Part shown: positions 11,101 to 26,100 of the stretch, in pieces
Layout of the letters: the number at the start of each line of letters is the position of its first letter
Numbering within the stretch: the stretch's first letter is position 1
DNA from: Jacaranda mimosifolia
Lineage: Eukaryota; Streptophyta; Magnoliopsida; Lamiales; Bignoniaceae
Direction: 5' to 3'
NCBI GenBank assembly: GCA_018894105.1
Contig: CM032123.1
Span: 1-64,000, forward strand
Length of the DNA stretch: 64,000 nt
Notes under the pieces: generated by a model
Told to the model about the DNA's origin: nothing
What the model saw: the letters and a program-made list of their open reading frames with translations, nothing else
Databases searched by the model: none
Program-made: the position numbers and the translations under genes

Positions 11101-14100
11101 AAGATTTCATGCATACTCATCAGTGGTCTGACTCCCCATTGCCCGGATTTCTGTGGGTTGTGAAAGTTACTACTTTGTCTTGCTGGACACACAACCAGAC
11201 AGACACTTATAAATATCTCAATGTTGCGGTATTGTGCACTTCAATTTAAGCTAGAGCCTGGAGACTTGCTGGACCATGTGGATCTTTTGTTAAGAGGGCT
11301 ATGAACATTGAGAAACTTTTAATGATTTTCTGCTCCTAAGGGCTACGAAGCAGTTTTGAGTTTCAAGTTCCTTTAGGATCCATTAAAATTGGGATTCATC
11401 CAAATTATTGTCATTTTGGAACCAGAATATACAGTTCCATAAGCCCTTCAATTTTCAACCAGACTGAACATTGTCAATTCATATATTGGCTCCCTCATCG
11501 GAATTTTGACTATCAGTTCTTATGGTTGCCTCACTATCCAGTAATTTTCAAACCTGATTTTCTCTTGTATGCAGTGGAGATCTTCGCATCCTGTTTCGGC
11601 AAGCTCTTCCCCTGCATGTTGTTGTTGGTGGTCTTAAAGTTGTCTCTTGCACATGAATTTAATAGCCTATTGCTACTCAAACCGATGTTATGTTTCGAAC
11701 AGCTTGCATGCAATAAATTTTAACTTTTCTGTACTCTCTGGTGTTAATTTTTCCTTCTAATCCTTTTAAAGATGTCAGGTTGCAGAATGGTTGCTACAAA
11801 GATATTAGATTGTTTCAATTGCTCTTTCAATCTTTGTTCTTTCATATTATGTTTTCTCTTGTTACAAATACCAAAAGAAATAAAACATGAAATCTATATG
11901 GTACTTCTGGTTCCCATTTGCAGGCAGCTGCAATTAATTGTTTAACCATAGCTCTTTCCGTGTCTCCCTCCTCAACGTGTGTCAACAATTTGCTGCTGGG
12001 AGAAATATCAACAGGTTTGTAGTTTGCACCCATATGAAACATGTTAATTGTGCTGAAAATATGAGTGGGGTATTGCATTTTCCTTGTTCCTTGGATTTTA
12101 TGTTCTTAGCGGGTCTGGAGGAGTTTGGAAGACAAAATATAGAATTGATACTTTGCACTGTGTTTTCTTGGTTTCTTCTTGGTGCCTTTGGGTGGAGAAA
12201 GCGCTGGAATTGAAGTGGTGATCTACTGTTGCAATTATTCCTCCTATCTCTTCATTCAGGCTGCAGTAATTATCTATAGTACAGTTGTTATTTATAAAAG
12301 GAAAATGACTGTAAACCTCATAAAATAAACTTTTGTTTGCAGATAAACCTATTTCACCAACTTTTCATTCGAAAATCCCATCTTTTCCTTTTATACTGGA
12401 TTCTAAGATTGTTAGATTATATTTCCTTGGCTTGTCTTACTTTAAGAAATTAATGGATTGAGTTCTTCTGATTATGATTTAACATTAATAAATTATATAA
12501 TAATGATTTTAATTTTTTATACGTTAAATATTAAATAATTTATGCGAGTAATATAAATTTTGAATTGTATGAACTTAATAATATGTTATTGTTTTATTCT
12601 TTTTTTCATGTTAAAATGATAACAAAAATTGATAGAATATATCAATTTTTGAAAAAGAAATTAATTTCTTAATCTAACAGGCCAAGGGTAATGCAATCAA
12701 AGAAGTCATTATATTTTCATAGGTTTTTTTGGGTATAAAAGTTAATTTGTAAGGAGCTTCTAGCACTTTTATCTTTTCATATACCTTCTATAATTTCCAT
12801 CTTCTCCTCTCTCTCTATGATTTTTCTTGATCAAATATTATAATATGAGTTTCAGGTTTATTGACTTATTTGCATGGTAATATGATTTACAGGATCACTT
12901 GAAGGTCATCAGAGGTCTGGTGTACTGTATATCTTATTTCGATATTCTGAAAAATTATCAAACCCATCGATAAGCTTAGAAGCATTTCAGGTAACAGTTG
13001 TTCTGTTGGATAAACTAATTTCAATTTTAATGATTAAGGGTTGATATAAGTGTTGCTTCTGTTGTCAGTTTGATTTTTTAGTCCATTTTCCTGAAAATAC
13101 AGTATATATACTGTTAGCCTGTTTTTGAAAAAAGATAAGATGCTTGCTATACGCTTTTGGGTGTAAAAGGTTGTAAACTTAAAAAAGAGCATTTGGAATT
13201 GGTTTCATTTTTATTATAGCCCATGATCCAATCCTATTAATATTGAAGCTGAATTGAATCGTATTAGAAATTCCAATTACTGTGTCAACTAATAGGTTGT
13301 TTTGTCATGTCACGGGTAGATGAAAACCATTTTAACAGTTTTATGAGATGAACAGAATTTGAAACCCAGCTGCTGCTTAAACTGACTTTATAAAATCTCT
13401 GCAGCTCTTCAAAGGCATCTAACTCATTAATCAAGTTCAGTTGTTTACAATAATCATATGCATAGTGACATTTATGGCAATGAATCGCTTTTACTCATAT
13501 TTACTGGTGTCCGCAAGTCAGTCATTTACAAATGCATTTAAAAAGCTTTTCAATTGTTTAGGCTATGTTTGATTGCAAATTGCAAATTCATTTTCCAACT
13601 ACTAAAATATAAATAAACAAACCATATACATTCTCCAACCCCACTCCCTAAACACATCCAAAAAGGCCCAAAATACCCTCCCAATTCATTTCCTACCCAT
13701 TCCCCAATGTCTAGCCCTCTCATTTTTTGACCCCCTACCTAATCTATATATACACATATATAAATAATTTTAAAATATCAATTTCACCCTACCGACTCAA
13801 CAAAAATGTAATTGATTTGATATCTCATCCCTTCCCAAAACACAACCAACCAAACAAACAATTTTCTCCCAAAACATTCTCCATCTGCCACCCAAAATAC
13901 AAACAAACAACCATCACATTCCCTAACCCCACCTCCCAAAAACCATTTTGCCAAAATATTTTGGCAAAATGCTCCAATATGCAACCAAACATAGCCTTAG
14001 CTCTTGGAATTGGCAGTCTTGTGTTCTGAACTACCAGCCACTTTTCAGCCTTTTTCATTCCTTAACATCTGATCATCTTTCCACATTCTATCTTCAATAA

Positions 14101-17100
14101 GTGAATAGAAAATTAATCCATGTTAGTTGAGCTATGAAATCCTCTAAATATTGAAGATACTGCAGTATCCTTACCCCTTGTTGTCTGTTATTGCACTCAG
14201 ACCACATATATCCAATCCTCAGGTCTGGTTCTAGGAAACTATGATTTCTTTGGGTTTAAGTGAAAACTCTTTATGCAGAAGTCTTAAATGTGACCTAAAA
14301 ATCTTAACTTAAACTTGCTAGAAGACATTTTGAAACTAGGAAGATCTGATTAAACAAGCCATCTGATATATCAGAGGGAACATAATTTTATCTATGAATC
14401 GTGGATGCAATTTTGTATATTGGAATTATGTGCCATATGGTATGGCTGTAACATAGTTGGACGTGGAAGTCCTAGATACGTAGTACTACAAAACTAAAAT
14501 CACCTTAATATGATTGGAGGTCTCATCCACTCCTGGGGGGGGGGGGGGGTTGGTTGCAATTATAAGTCTTTAACTACTCGTATTTTAGATTACCTCAAAG
14601 TTGAGTATGATTTCTAAATCTGGAACATTAAGCCTGTATTTGTGCTTCAGATATGGTTGGAGCACCATTGACGTGAATACTTTCAATCACATTGTGAGCC
14701 CTTGAAGTTTTAAACCGAATGATTGAAGTAATGTTTAAATGTCGGATGATAATAATATGCGATGAATATTCACATGATAATCACGCATAATGAAGATTCC
14801 CATGCTTTCTAAATGATGTAACTAAAATTCTGAAGTCAAATTTTAATGCAGAATCTTTATGGACCCAAGGACAATGATCTTGATTTTAAGTCCATCAAAT
14901 GGTCTTGCAAGTGCCTGATTTAGCTAAAGTTCAAGCATGGCATATGCTGTAGAATGTAGAATACATAAAAATTAAACCACACTAAATTTACGAACCTTGA
15001 ATACTGTCCAGAACATGACTTATGGCTTAAATATACAAATAGAGCTTATTAAAGAGCAAGCTGATGTGCATCACACTCAATTTTACTAGTTCACTCCAAC
15101 AACACAAAATTCATGACTCTTTAATGGCAAGATTCTTTGTTATTTTGCTCTTTTCTTGTTGGATTCTGGTTTTATAGATTTCTCTCTTTATATCTTCTCC
15201 TTCTCCTCTCTCGTTTTTATCACTTGCCTTTTCCTCCATCATCCTATGCTACTACGGCTTGCTTCCACTTTTGCTTCTCCATGATCTTTCTTTCTCTTGT
15301 CATTGTTTATCCCTTACCCAACGTAAAAGGCAAATTATTCCCTGTATTATCTATCAATTCTTTGATTCAGACTTTTTCTGAGCATTCATGCTTATGTTTT
15401 AATCTGTTGCATGCAGGCTCTTAAAGCTTTGGCTCACAATTATCCAAATGTAATGGCTTTATGTTGGGAACAAATTTCCTCTATTATTTATGGAGTTTTG
15501 AGCTCATTTTCAGACGTTTCTGCAAGGTTGTGGAAGGGTAATGCCGAACACACTGTTGCATCAATCAAGGAGAGAGTCATGACAGCTGCAATCAAGGTTG
15601 ATTTCCTTTTTCTTTTCTTTTTTCTTTATATTCACTTATATAATCTGAAAATGAGTATGTTCCATTCTACAACTTCGTCCACATAGTGGATAGTTTTTGC
15701 ATATCCACCAATTATGTGGTTTAATTTTTATACAATCTAGAGGACTGTTGTACGACCTGTAATGGTATATGGAATAGAGTTTAGGTGCATAAATTAAGTG
15801 TGGCAGAGATAATGTTAAGATGGACTATGTTAGAAAGAGAAAAAAGAAAGTCAGAAATAGTCAGATTCTTGACCTGGCTTGTGGTGAAGACCTGTTTCTA
15901 GTTGCAGGAGAATCCATTATGATAATTTTGAATGTTCGTCATGGCTGGCAGAGCACCATTTTGAAGTGATTGGACATAAATGATTGTAAATCAATAAGGA
16001 AATGTTGACCTAATCGCAAGTATATTTCAGGTTTAACTTCAGAGTTGATAGATGGAGCAACATTGGAATACGAGGACCAATGTTTCCGACCCAGAAGTAG
16101 TATGCAGAGGGCTTTGTTGAGTTGACTTGAATAATATTTGTGGATCCATTATGAAAATTAGCTGCAAGATGAAAAGTATAGAGTCTAGACATAGGAAACA
16201 AAGCTGGAGAAAGGGAAGATGACTTTCTGTTTTTCTGGTTTTCTTATATTTCCTGCAGTTTATATTTGTTACAGATATTTCATAGGGATTTTTTGTGCTT
16301 ATTGATGGATGTCTGTTGTGGTGTCAAGTCTGTCAAATGGTCTATATAGCTTAGAGAGGGAGACCCAAGTTTCCAGGATTGTTCTCCAAATGCTGATGGT
16401 GCGTGGAATATCATTGTTTTTTCTTTCTCTATTTGGAATGAAGAGTGAGGGCTGTTTTGCTGGTCAGCTTTATTGGATTTTGATGTTGGTTAAAGATCCA
16501 TCTTTTTATTAAGCTTTTTCTGTCTTTCTTCTTTGTTTGCATTGATACTTCTCTTTCTCTGTAGCTGTAATTCCTTCTGCGATACTTTAGTTAAAGGAAA
16601 AAAAGAAATACACAAATCTACGTTTTTGTGTTTCTTTGTCATGATTTAGCAACATTTGAAACTCTTTGGAGACCTGTTTCCTCATTCATGTAGTAACTAC
16701 GCCTTTGTGTTTGATTGTTTGTCTTCAAGTGTAAAGAAAAAAGGTAGCAAATGGCGACTTTGCAAAAGTGATGGCTAGGATTATTCGGATACTTGGAGCG
16801 TTGCTGAGTGTATAGAAATTTTAACATTTTATTAGAGGTTCTGAAGCTGGGTAATGCATAGATTCACCTTAAAATGGCTTCTGTCTATGTCTGACTGTTG
16901 TTGGACACAGATGTGTGGTGGAAACTGCTGCAAGATGTATCCGACATGGCGGACAAGTGAGCACGACTAAAATTATTGAGTTAAAGGAAACAAAAATTCG
17001 ATTAAGGATCAAAACATCCATCAATAATAGGCTTGTTAATTGAAGCCAAGCTAGATCAAGTCCTTGTAGTTTGTAGAATGTTGTTATGCTTTGGTTCCAC

Positions 17101-20100
17101 ATATAGAAAGTATTCCTTCCATCCAATATTATAGGTATATTTTGACTGGGCATTGAGTTTTAAATAAGACTTGAAAAAAGTGGAAGCATGTGTAATATGG
17201 AAACTAGAAGGGGGGGTTTGTGTAATTACACATAGTTACAGGGGAGGGTAGTTTTATCATCCCTTATTCATGTTTGCTTTTATATCTGGAACTAGAAGCC
17301 TGGTGCTAGTAAAAATAAGAGGAAGGTGGCTTCTTTTCTGTCTTTATCATTTGGTGCTGCATTTGGTAAAAATGATGGATTGCAAGTACGCTCTAGTTTT
17401 TCTAACTCATATTCTCAAAGCATCTTTTGTGGATTTGATTTTAATTGCAATTTTTGTTCTCTTGACGTGAACCGTTTATACAGGTTTTGGATGAATGTCT
17501 TCGAGCAATTTCTGGCTTTAAAGGAACTGAAGATCTTTCAAATGATAAATTTCTTGATAACCCATTTACATCTGACTATGTGAAAACAAAGGCAATCTCA
17601 TCAGCTCCATCGTACAGCTTAGATAGCCCTGCATCAACTAGCGATGAATCTAAAGCATGTCTATTAGCAAGTGAGCGGTGGTCTGAAGCAACAATCAAGC
17701 ATATACCTCTTATCATTAAACATTCTTCAGCTATGGTGAGTTAAACTGAGATTCCTTTTCTTCACACTTCTGTCTATAAGCATGTGCTCATTAAAAAAAA
17801 AACAAAGAATTAAGAGGACAAAAAATTTACTCTTAAATGTGATCTAATTTATATTTCTTAACTATAAATCAGATAACTTTGAGTAGACACACACACACAC
17901 ATGAAAAGAAAAGAAAAAATAATTGAATGCGAAAAATTCCAATTCATGTAAATAAAAGTTCTCTCTGAAGAAACCAAGAAAAAGCTACTTATCCGTCCAA
18001 AAAGCTCAATTCATTAATTTGTTAATTTGGAAAACCCCAATGGTAAAATATCTACAAGTAATTAAATCATAAAGCATTAAAGAAAGGAGGTGGACTGCGT
18101 GGAACCTTGGTTAAATGGATTTTTGGATTGAGAAATACTTTTTCGATAGAAATACCTTCAGGGGACTTTTATAGTTCTCCCTTCTTCTGTTATTCTCCTG
18201 GTTCTTTCTTCAGCAATATGAAGTGATGTAGTCATGTCTGAGATCATTTTGTGTGATTGATTGTTTATTTCCTCTTTGGTTCACTGAATACATATCATTA
18301 TCCTTTTGAGGAGACAGAATTTTTCCTGAAGTTTTCAAAGGGTATTTCTGCTGCACTGCATATCAAGTTATATGTAACTTATGTTGATATATATATCACA
18401 TGTTTTATCTGCTTATGTGAAAATATATCTCACTTTTGCTTTTCTTTGGAAGGTAAGGGCTGCATCATTGACCTGTTTTGCTGGAATGACTTCTTCTGTT
18501 TTCTTTTCCCTATCCAAGGACAAACAGGAGTTAATTATAAGTTCTTCAGTAAGTTCTGTAGTAACCTCAGAGCTCTGATCATTTGTCAAGTGAAAAATAC
18601 TCCCCCTGCCCTGGGTATTGAAAGCTCCTATTTTCTTTTTGGGATGTGAACAAATAATGTTCCATTTCCTAAAATCTCAATGTACTTTGCAAAACTTGGC
18701 CTCTTTGATTTAATATTTTCAACCACTACTGTTGAGGCAGAATTGTAAGCATATTTCTGACCACTACTTTTGAGACAAAATTGAGAATACACAAAAAGTT
18801 CACTTCAACTCTCATCTAAAACTTCATAACAAGTCAAACTAGCCATTTTTTAAGCCTAGATTTGTAGGGTGTCGGGATTCGATGCTGATGAGCTTAATAT
18901 TTTTCATTTATGTTCTGTGGATTCTTTGTAGATTGGTGCTGCTCTAAATGATGAGGTTCCTTCAGTTAGGTCAGCTGCTTGTCGAGCCATTGGTGTTATT
19001 GCATGTTTCCCACAAATATATCATAGGTAAATAAATATTGCTGAATCTTGAGCTTTTATGGTAACTGGTAATGAGAGAAAATCCTTATATTTTCTTTTTC
19101 TTTTTGTTCTTAGCAGCACGGAGGTCCTGGAGGCGTTTATCCATGCTGCTGAGCATAATGCTCTAGATTCGCTGGTTTCTGTAAGTTTGCCTCCTTTACC
19201 CTGTTTAATAAGTTGTTCCGAATCATGTTTAGTTGTTTTACAGAGCCAAAGGTACCAAGTCCTTCTTGGGGCTAAGTGTGAGTAGGGGTGTAAATGAGTC
19301 GAGATTGAAAAAATTTTGAACTCTAGCTCGAGTCCAGTATTTTGAGCTCAAGCTCTGTAAAAATAAAATTTAATTATTAATTTATAATAATTATTTAATA
19401 TTATATATGAAATATTTAAAAATAGAAACAAAAAGTAAATTATTAATATAAATAGTTATTCAATTGATATATAGAATGTATTTAAAAATAAAAATAAGTA
19501 AATTATTAATATATAATAATTATTTAATTAGTATATAAAAAATTTAAAAATAGAAAAAAGCTCATGAGCTTTTGAATAACTATCAAGGCTCGAGCTCGAG
19601 TTTTTTGAGCTCGAGTCAAGCTACAATCGAGCTGGCTCATGAGCCGGCTTGACTCATCCTACACCCTTAGTTGAATGTGAGTGGGTAACAAGACACACAC
19701 AGAATCCAAGTACAAATCATAAGAAAATGATTGACATTGCAGCAAATCCCAGAAATTTCTTTTAAAGGAAAAAGTCGTATTAGTTTTACTGCTACTTTAT
19801 CAAAATTAACTCCCAATTGATTTTTGTATTGTTAGGATCTATATGATATTTCAGCATCTAATCAAATTTTGCTATTGTTAGGATCTATATGATATTTCAG
19901 CATCTAATCAAATTTTGCCAGGCAAAATTTCTGATGTGACAAAGCCTAAAAATCAAGTCAGACATGTAATTTTTTGTTTTGCTGTTCTCAACTCTTCTCA
20001 TTTTAGCAATTGAAAAACTTTTTATGCATACTCAGCATCTTGCTGAGTTGAATTTATATTAGCTAGTCTCATTAAGTCTACTGTTGTCATCATTTACCAA

Positions 20101-23100
20101 TCACCTGATGATGGCCACAGGCTTGTTTTGAAACTGTTTTAAGGCTCAAAAATCTGAACATTAACTATGCAATCTGTTTCCAAGATAGAGATGAAATCAA
20201 ATGTTTGAAACACCAAACAGCAATTTCCACAGAACAAGCATAAGAAACTTAAATAGGCAACAATCACTCTATTCATCTCCCTTGGCTAAGTCTTCTCAAT
20301 CATTGCTAATGTAACAACTGAAAATATGGCTCCTTTAAGTAATGTATCATTGTATTTCCTTGAATCACCTAATCTTCATTTGAATATGAACCAGAAAACA
20401 TTACAGATGCGAGTGTAGGGCTTCATGTTTAGAGGAGTAGGGATCGCCTTCAGGCCCTTCACTAGAGGAGCAGAAACAAGACCAATCGGAAGTGTAGGAA
20501 CTTTCATATTATAGAAGTATTTAGGGAGAAGGGAATTTAAAGTTTCATAATTTATTAATATGGTAATGCTAGCCTAACCTTGTAAGTATCCAACTAAGTG
20601 TCATTATTCATCAATCTGCAATTATTCATTAATATATCTAATTATTTTCAGAACTTCCTATGGATTTAGTTGATATTCCTGGGAAATCGTCATTATTTTT
20701 ACTTCTTCCACCCCAAAAAGGATTTCATATTTGACTATCACTATGTAGTAATCAAATGTAAAATTTAGTCCTCTTTCTCCAAAATAACAATTCTTGATTA
20801 ATAACACAATAAACTAAAAAGAATTCAAATTAGTTTACTTGTGGGTGTCACTCTTAGATTTTCAATATAAAACAATATTGAATGTTGATTTAACTAAATA
20901 TTTTTTGATATCCCCAAATTGATCGTTAAATACAGACTATGTCTAATGGAAATTTAATTTCCATGTCATCAAATTTAAAAGAGTACAATAGACACTTAAA
21001 ATAAATAGCTTCTTTTAAAGTATATGACAGATTTTAGGACATAAAAGAATAGAAATTTAGACATCCTTAGTGGGACGGAGGTAGTATGGTTTTATTTGAT
21101 ATTTAAATCTTTCATATATCTGTTACAACACAAGTGTATTCGCTTTTTATTAAAATGTCTTGTTTTCTAGCCTGAAAACTCAATACTAATTCGAGAAGTT
21201 GATAGCAAATTTAATATATTTTCTATGGATTTTAAGTATAACATATTTACCTAAAGCACTTGCCCAAAATAAAGTAAGCTTTTAACTCTGAAGTGTATAA
21301 TAGTTTTAACATATTCGTCATAATCCTCAAACTTTGTTCTAAACGTAATAAATTGTTATCTTGTCCTTATAACATTCCACTACCTCTAATCTTTGAAATA
21401 TCATACTCTTTGAATATTATCTTGAAGAGTACTCCAAATCAATAAACTTTTATCATTAAAAGAATACTTCATTTCCATTCATAAACAATTTTACTCTGTT
21501 TTATCTAACTGGTGCTACTCTTACAATAAAAGTGGTTTCCAGCTATTATTGACAAAAAGTTGCCACTTATCATATCACTCAGTATGACTATAAGAGTATA
21601 AAGCCCAAGATTGCCTTGAAAAGACCAAGTATATACTTCAAGATTCTTTGCCTCCTCCTAATATTATCTCATCACTATGTCATTGTCTCTTCTATGAAAG
21701 GAATAAGAGCAAAGTTCTCTTCTTCCCCACTTATGCTCAAGTGGAAATTAATGCTTCTGAGCTTAAGTTGGTCTATTAATCTCCTTAAACTGATTTTACA
21801 TTACATGAATTTTCCATTAGATGCCTTACAAGCACTGGTACCGTAATAAATCAAAATGTGACCTCCACAATCCTTACTCTTTGATGACACTTTGATTCCC
21901 CCCCCCCCCCCCAACCTTTTGTGTGTGTGTTTTTCCTTTATGGTTATTACACAGTCCCCTCAATCCCAACTTGAATGCTTTTATTTTCTTTTTCTGGATG
22001 TCCACAAGAGTGTCCTCTTTCCTAAAGGCAAAAGACCAAAGGCAGCTGCAATAATCACCCTTTTTAACTTCCATTCAAAACATTCAAATTGGGATGGGGG
22101 AGTATGCGCTTTTCTCTTGTCAGATTTCTTCTCCATTTGTCACTAATAGCATGCGCTTTTCACTAATAGCATTTTTCTTATTAGACAAGTGTGCTAAACA
22201 ACAAACTTTCAGGTCCGTATTACAGCTTCATGGGCCCTAGCTAACATATGTGATTCTCTTAGCCACTGCATGGATTCACTTCATGCTGGAAGAGGTTCTA
22301 TTGGTGGGCCATTGTTGGAATCTTATAACTATTTCTCTGTGCATGTTGGTTTTCTTTTCTCTAATCTTACATTTTGATCGTGACAGAATCTAGGAAAAGC
22401 TCAGAATTTATACAATTGCTAGTTGACAGTGCCTTGCGGCTCACAAGGGACAATGACAAGGTAGACGTGCAAAGGGCAATATTCTTGTCTGAGTCAAGCT
22501 AATTTTACAACACTTTTATGAATTTCAATCACCTCGAATAAGTTAGAATGATTGAGATTTCTCTTTTTCAATCTACTTAATAAGCTTCTACATGTGATAG
22601 AATTGTCATTTTATTTGGTCCCTTGTGCTCTTGCTTTAGGGTGTTCTGAGTATTATGTGTTTCTGTATTATGCCCTTTCCAAGACTATTCTGTGTACGCT
22701 TTTCAAAAAAATCATCAGTTTTACTCCAGAAGGGGGACAGAACTCCACACTAAATGTACAAATGAAGGAAAAGGAGTAACTTAATTCTCTTCCCGTTGGG
22801 TGTTTTTCGCCATCGAACATGCAGCAGGGAACCATGAAGTACCTTCTGTGCCATGCATATACTCTTGAATTACCAACCTTCTGTCTAACACCTTAGGCAT
22901 ACGTTAGCAACTTCATGGCAATGAGAAAGCGTCTCACCCAAGGCTAAATTGCAAGCTGCAACACAGAAGAAAGTGATTAAGATCTTTTACGCTCTGCTTG
23001 CACAAAACAACAAAGATTATCCTCCACCACAATTATAACATGTAAAAAGATTTGTAGCAGCAACAGTGCGGACAAAAAATGTAACCTTATGGAAACATTT

Positions 23101-26100
23101 CTCATGGAGAGCAGTTTTCAAGCAAAGATGCAAATTCCTCTTTCTCAAAACAAAAGAACATGAGTAACAGAGAAGTAAATTGATTCATCCAGGACCGCAT
23201 TATCATTTATATCTCCTGTATCATTTATAACAAATCAGACTTCATTGCATTTGCTTAGTGTTAGAATCCCACATTGATTAAGTATATGAGTCGCCCATTC
23301 CTGGTGTTGGGCCGCTCCGTGTTGTTAGGATACCCATTTCATTTTATTTTATGCTCCAGATATTCATTCTTGGGCATGCGCGTGGTGTGTTAGATTCCCA
23401 CATCAGTTAAATATATGAATAGTAGTCTCTATATATGATATTGGACAATCCTCACCTTTTGATTTAGCTTTTGGGGTGAGTACCCAATGTTCATTCTCCA
23501 ACACTTAGGTCTGTGAATCATTGCATACCATCTTCCACACACACCCCCCCCCCCCCGCGTTCCCCAAATATATTGCTGCTCTGGAATATATATCAGTACA
23601 CCTGTGTTGAGATGTCTCCAAACAAATGCTTGTCAAGCCTCTAAATTTTGGAGATGTGGACTTGATAAAATATTAACAGTCGTTTGATCACTGTTTTTAA
23701 TATCTGTGGTAGGATTGATGTATATTTTAACTAAAAGGGCTCAACACCTAAATGTATGATAACTAAGAAATGTTGGACAGGTACCCCATACTGCTATCTG
23801 ACATGGGAACCTCTGGTAGAGTTTGAGTAACATATCTGGATCTTGTAAAGATACCCTGAGAAAAAACTTATCAGAGCAGCATTACAGATTTTGCTTTCCA
23901 TGTAGCAGTTTTATCCGTTATATGAGAATTATTACTGTTCTTTATGTTATAATTTGCTAAATTTTGCAAAATCTTGACGTGGATTTAATATCTCAAAGTA
24001 TGGTCTAGGTCAGTCACTTCCTTACAAGTTCATCTATGGTACATCTTATTTTCTATTTTCTAAATTTTCGGTTTCTATGTGTTACAGGTTAAAGCGAATG
24101 CCGTTAGAGCTCTGGGAAATCTTTCAAGATCTATTGAATTTCCAAGTCAACCACCTGGGCGTGGGAACCCAGTGGACTGTATGTATTCCCAAATTGAATA
24201 CAAAGGAGCAAAAGGATACAAGGTCGATATGAAAGAAATGTCAGATTCATTCCCTACAACATCTTCAGGCAGTTTTGATTGGCTTGAACAGATGGTGCAG
24301 GCATTTCTTTCTTGTGTGACAACCGGAAACGTTAAGGTTAGGTGGAGTGTTGCACTTACTATTGTGATATTGTTTTTTTAAAGCATTATGATAAATTAAA
24401 TTTTTTGAAACTGAACACTGCTAACAGGTACAATGGAATGTATGTCACGCATTGAGCAATCTATTTTTAAACAAAAGTTTGAAACTACAAGACATGGATT
24501 GGTAAGGATTCTATTTTCATGTACCTATATTTTCTTTTATTGGGAAAGAACAGAAACACTTCATTTACATGCTTGCATAAATGCTGGGGACTTTGGTTGA
24601 GAAATGAAGTTGTTTAATGTGCTTCTTGCATGTCAAGTAGGCTCCAAATTACTCTTATCTAGGGCCTGATGCTTTAGGTAATCAAGGTTATTGATATTTC
24701 TTTTAGAGAGAATGTTCAGCCCCTTTTCTAAATCTAAAGAAGAGATTGAAGTAATGGTGTTTAATCTAGAGATCTTACTAATAATAAATAAATATGATGG
24801 TTTTTTTTTTAGGGTTTATTCAGGCTTTATGGGCTTTGATAGAAGCCAACAATAGCCTTGTCAATTTTTAGGTAAACTAATACCTACTGTAGTATTTTCA
24901 ATGCTAGCCATAACTTAATCATTACATTTAGATGCTGTACTTTCATCCAAGTTTTGTTTGCATTGTCCAATGGTATAATGCTAGAACTTAAAATTCAAGG
25001 TGGTGGATTTGAAGTTTTGGAATGTAACTTCATGCAAATTATGCTTTGGGTCAGATCTGGGCATTATTGACCTCTTGGACCCCAACTTATGTGGCATAAT
25101 TTGAGTTATCATTTCTAGCTTGGTTACCTTAGTCACGAATCTCAAACTTGGTTAACTGAGTAATTAGCGTAATTGTCAAGTGTGCGAAGCACACTATAAC
25201 ACAAAAGGTCTCTTAGGGCTATAGTTCATAGTGCAACATGAAGCTCCTGCTTTATTGAAAATAAAGCATATTATATGAAAGTATTTTCATATTTTTATAA
25301 TATAGGTATATACCAAGAATGCCAATAGATTTAAAAGCACTCGAGAGTAATGAGAGTGCAACAGCTTTTGTTTTTGTGAACCAGAAACGATGCTTTACGA
25401 AATCCACATAGCAAGGCGTTGGGAGGTGCAAGGGCTGCGCCTCGCTGTGTTGTATGCAATACTGCCCCTCACGTGATAGTTACAACTATGGTGATTAGGT
25501 ATTGAATCCCTTTTCAATTTTGTCCATGAATGCAAATTGTGCTTGTGCATAGTTGTCAGAAGTGCAAAGCGCATCGACGTGCAAAGTTGCCTTGGAGCTA
25601 TATCGCATGGCGTGCGTTTTATCGAAATAAAGCGCACCACATATATATATATGTAATATTTCTACTATGCACCTAAAATACCAAAATATTTCACATATAA
25701 GATGTTCTTTAAGTCTAGAAATTACTCCTTAGTGATTTTGGAGCAATAGTTGCATTTGATACCATTATTAATTTTATTTGAATTGACCAACGTGCCATGA
25801 TTCCACCTAAGATCCTTCTTGCTCCTATCTGAAGCCTCAAAACTCTCCATTTTTACTTAATGTAACAAAAAAGAATCATAATCAACATTTCAATCACTTT
25901 AAGACGCCAAATTCAATAGTTTAGTAATTCAGTCACTTTTGCACACTGAAATTAGCAATTCCCATGTTTTTGAAAACCAAAACTAGCAATTAAGATACTT
26001 TAGGACACCAAAATAAAAAAATTATCTCAAAGCCCTAACATACATTTCTGCCCAGCAGCTAGAAATCATGTTTTTGTCCATTTTTAACATCAAAATTAGA

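Noticed and set aside
13727..14058. Open frames at 13.7-14.1 kb as a gene
   Set aside because: They lie inside or at the edge of the Harbinger MITE and are shadows of its low-complexity sequence.
16869..17153. Minus-strand frame with PIILDGRNTFYMWNQS as a Copia gag fragment
   Set aside because: Only a weak likeness to the LDGxNYxxWxxxM motif; the following residues do not fit, so not listed as a feature.
19270..19690. 8-bp target duplication around the CTCGAG-rich MITE (AAGTGTGAG versus GAATGTGAG)
   Set aside because: The similar words are not at equal distance from the two ends, so they cannot be an insertion duplication.
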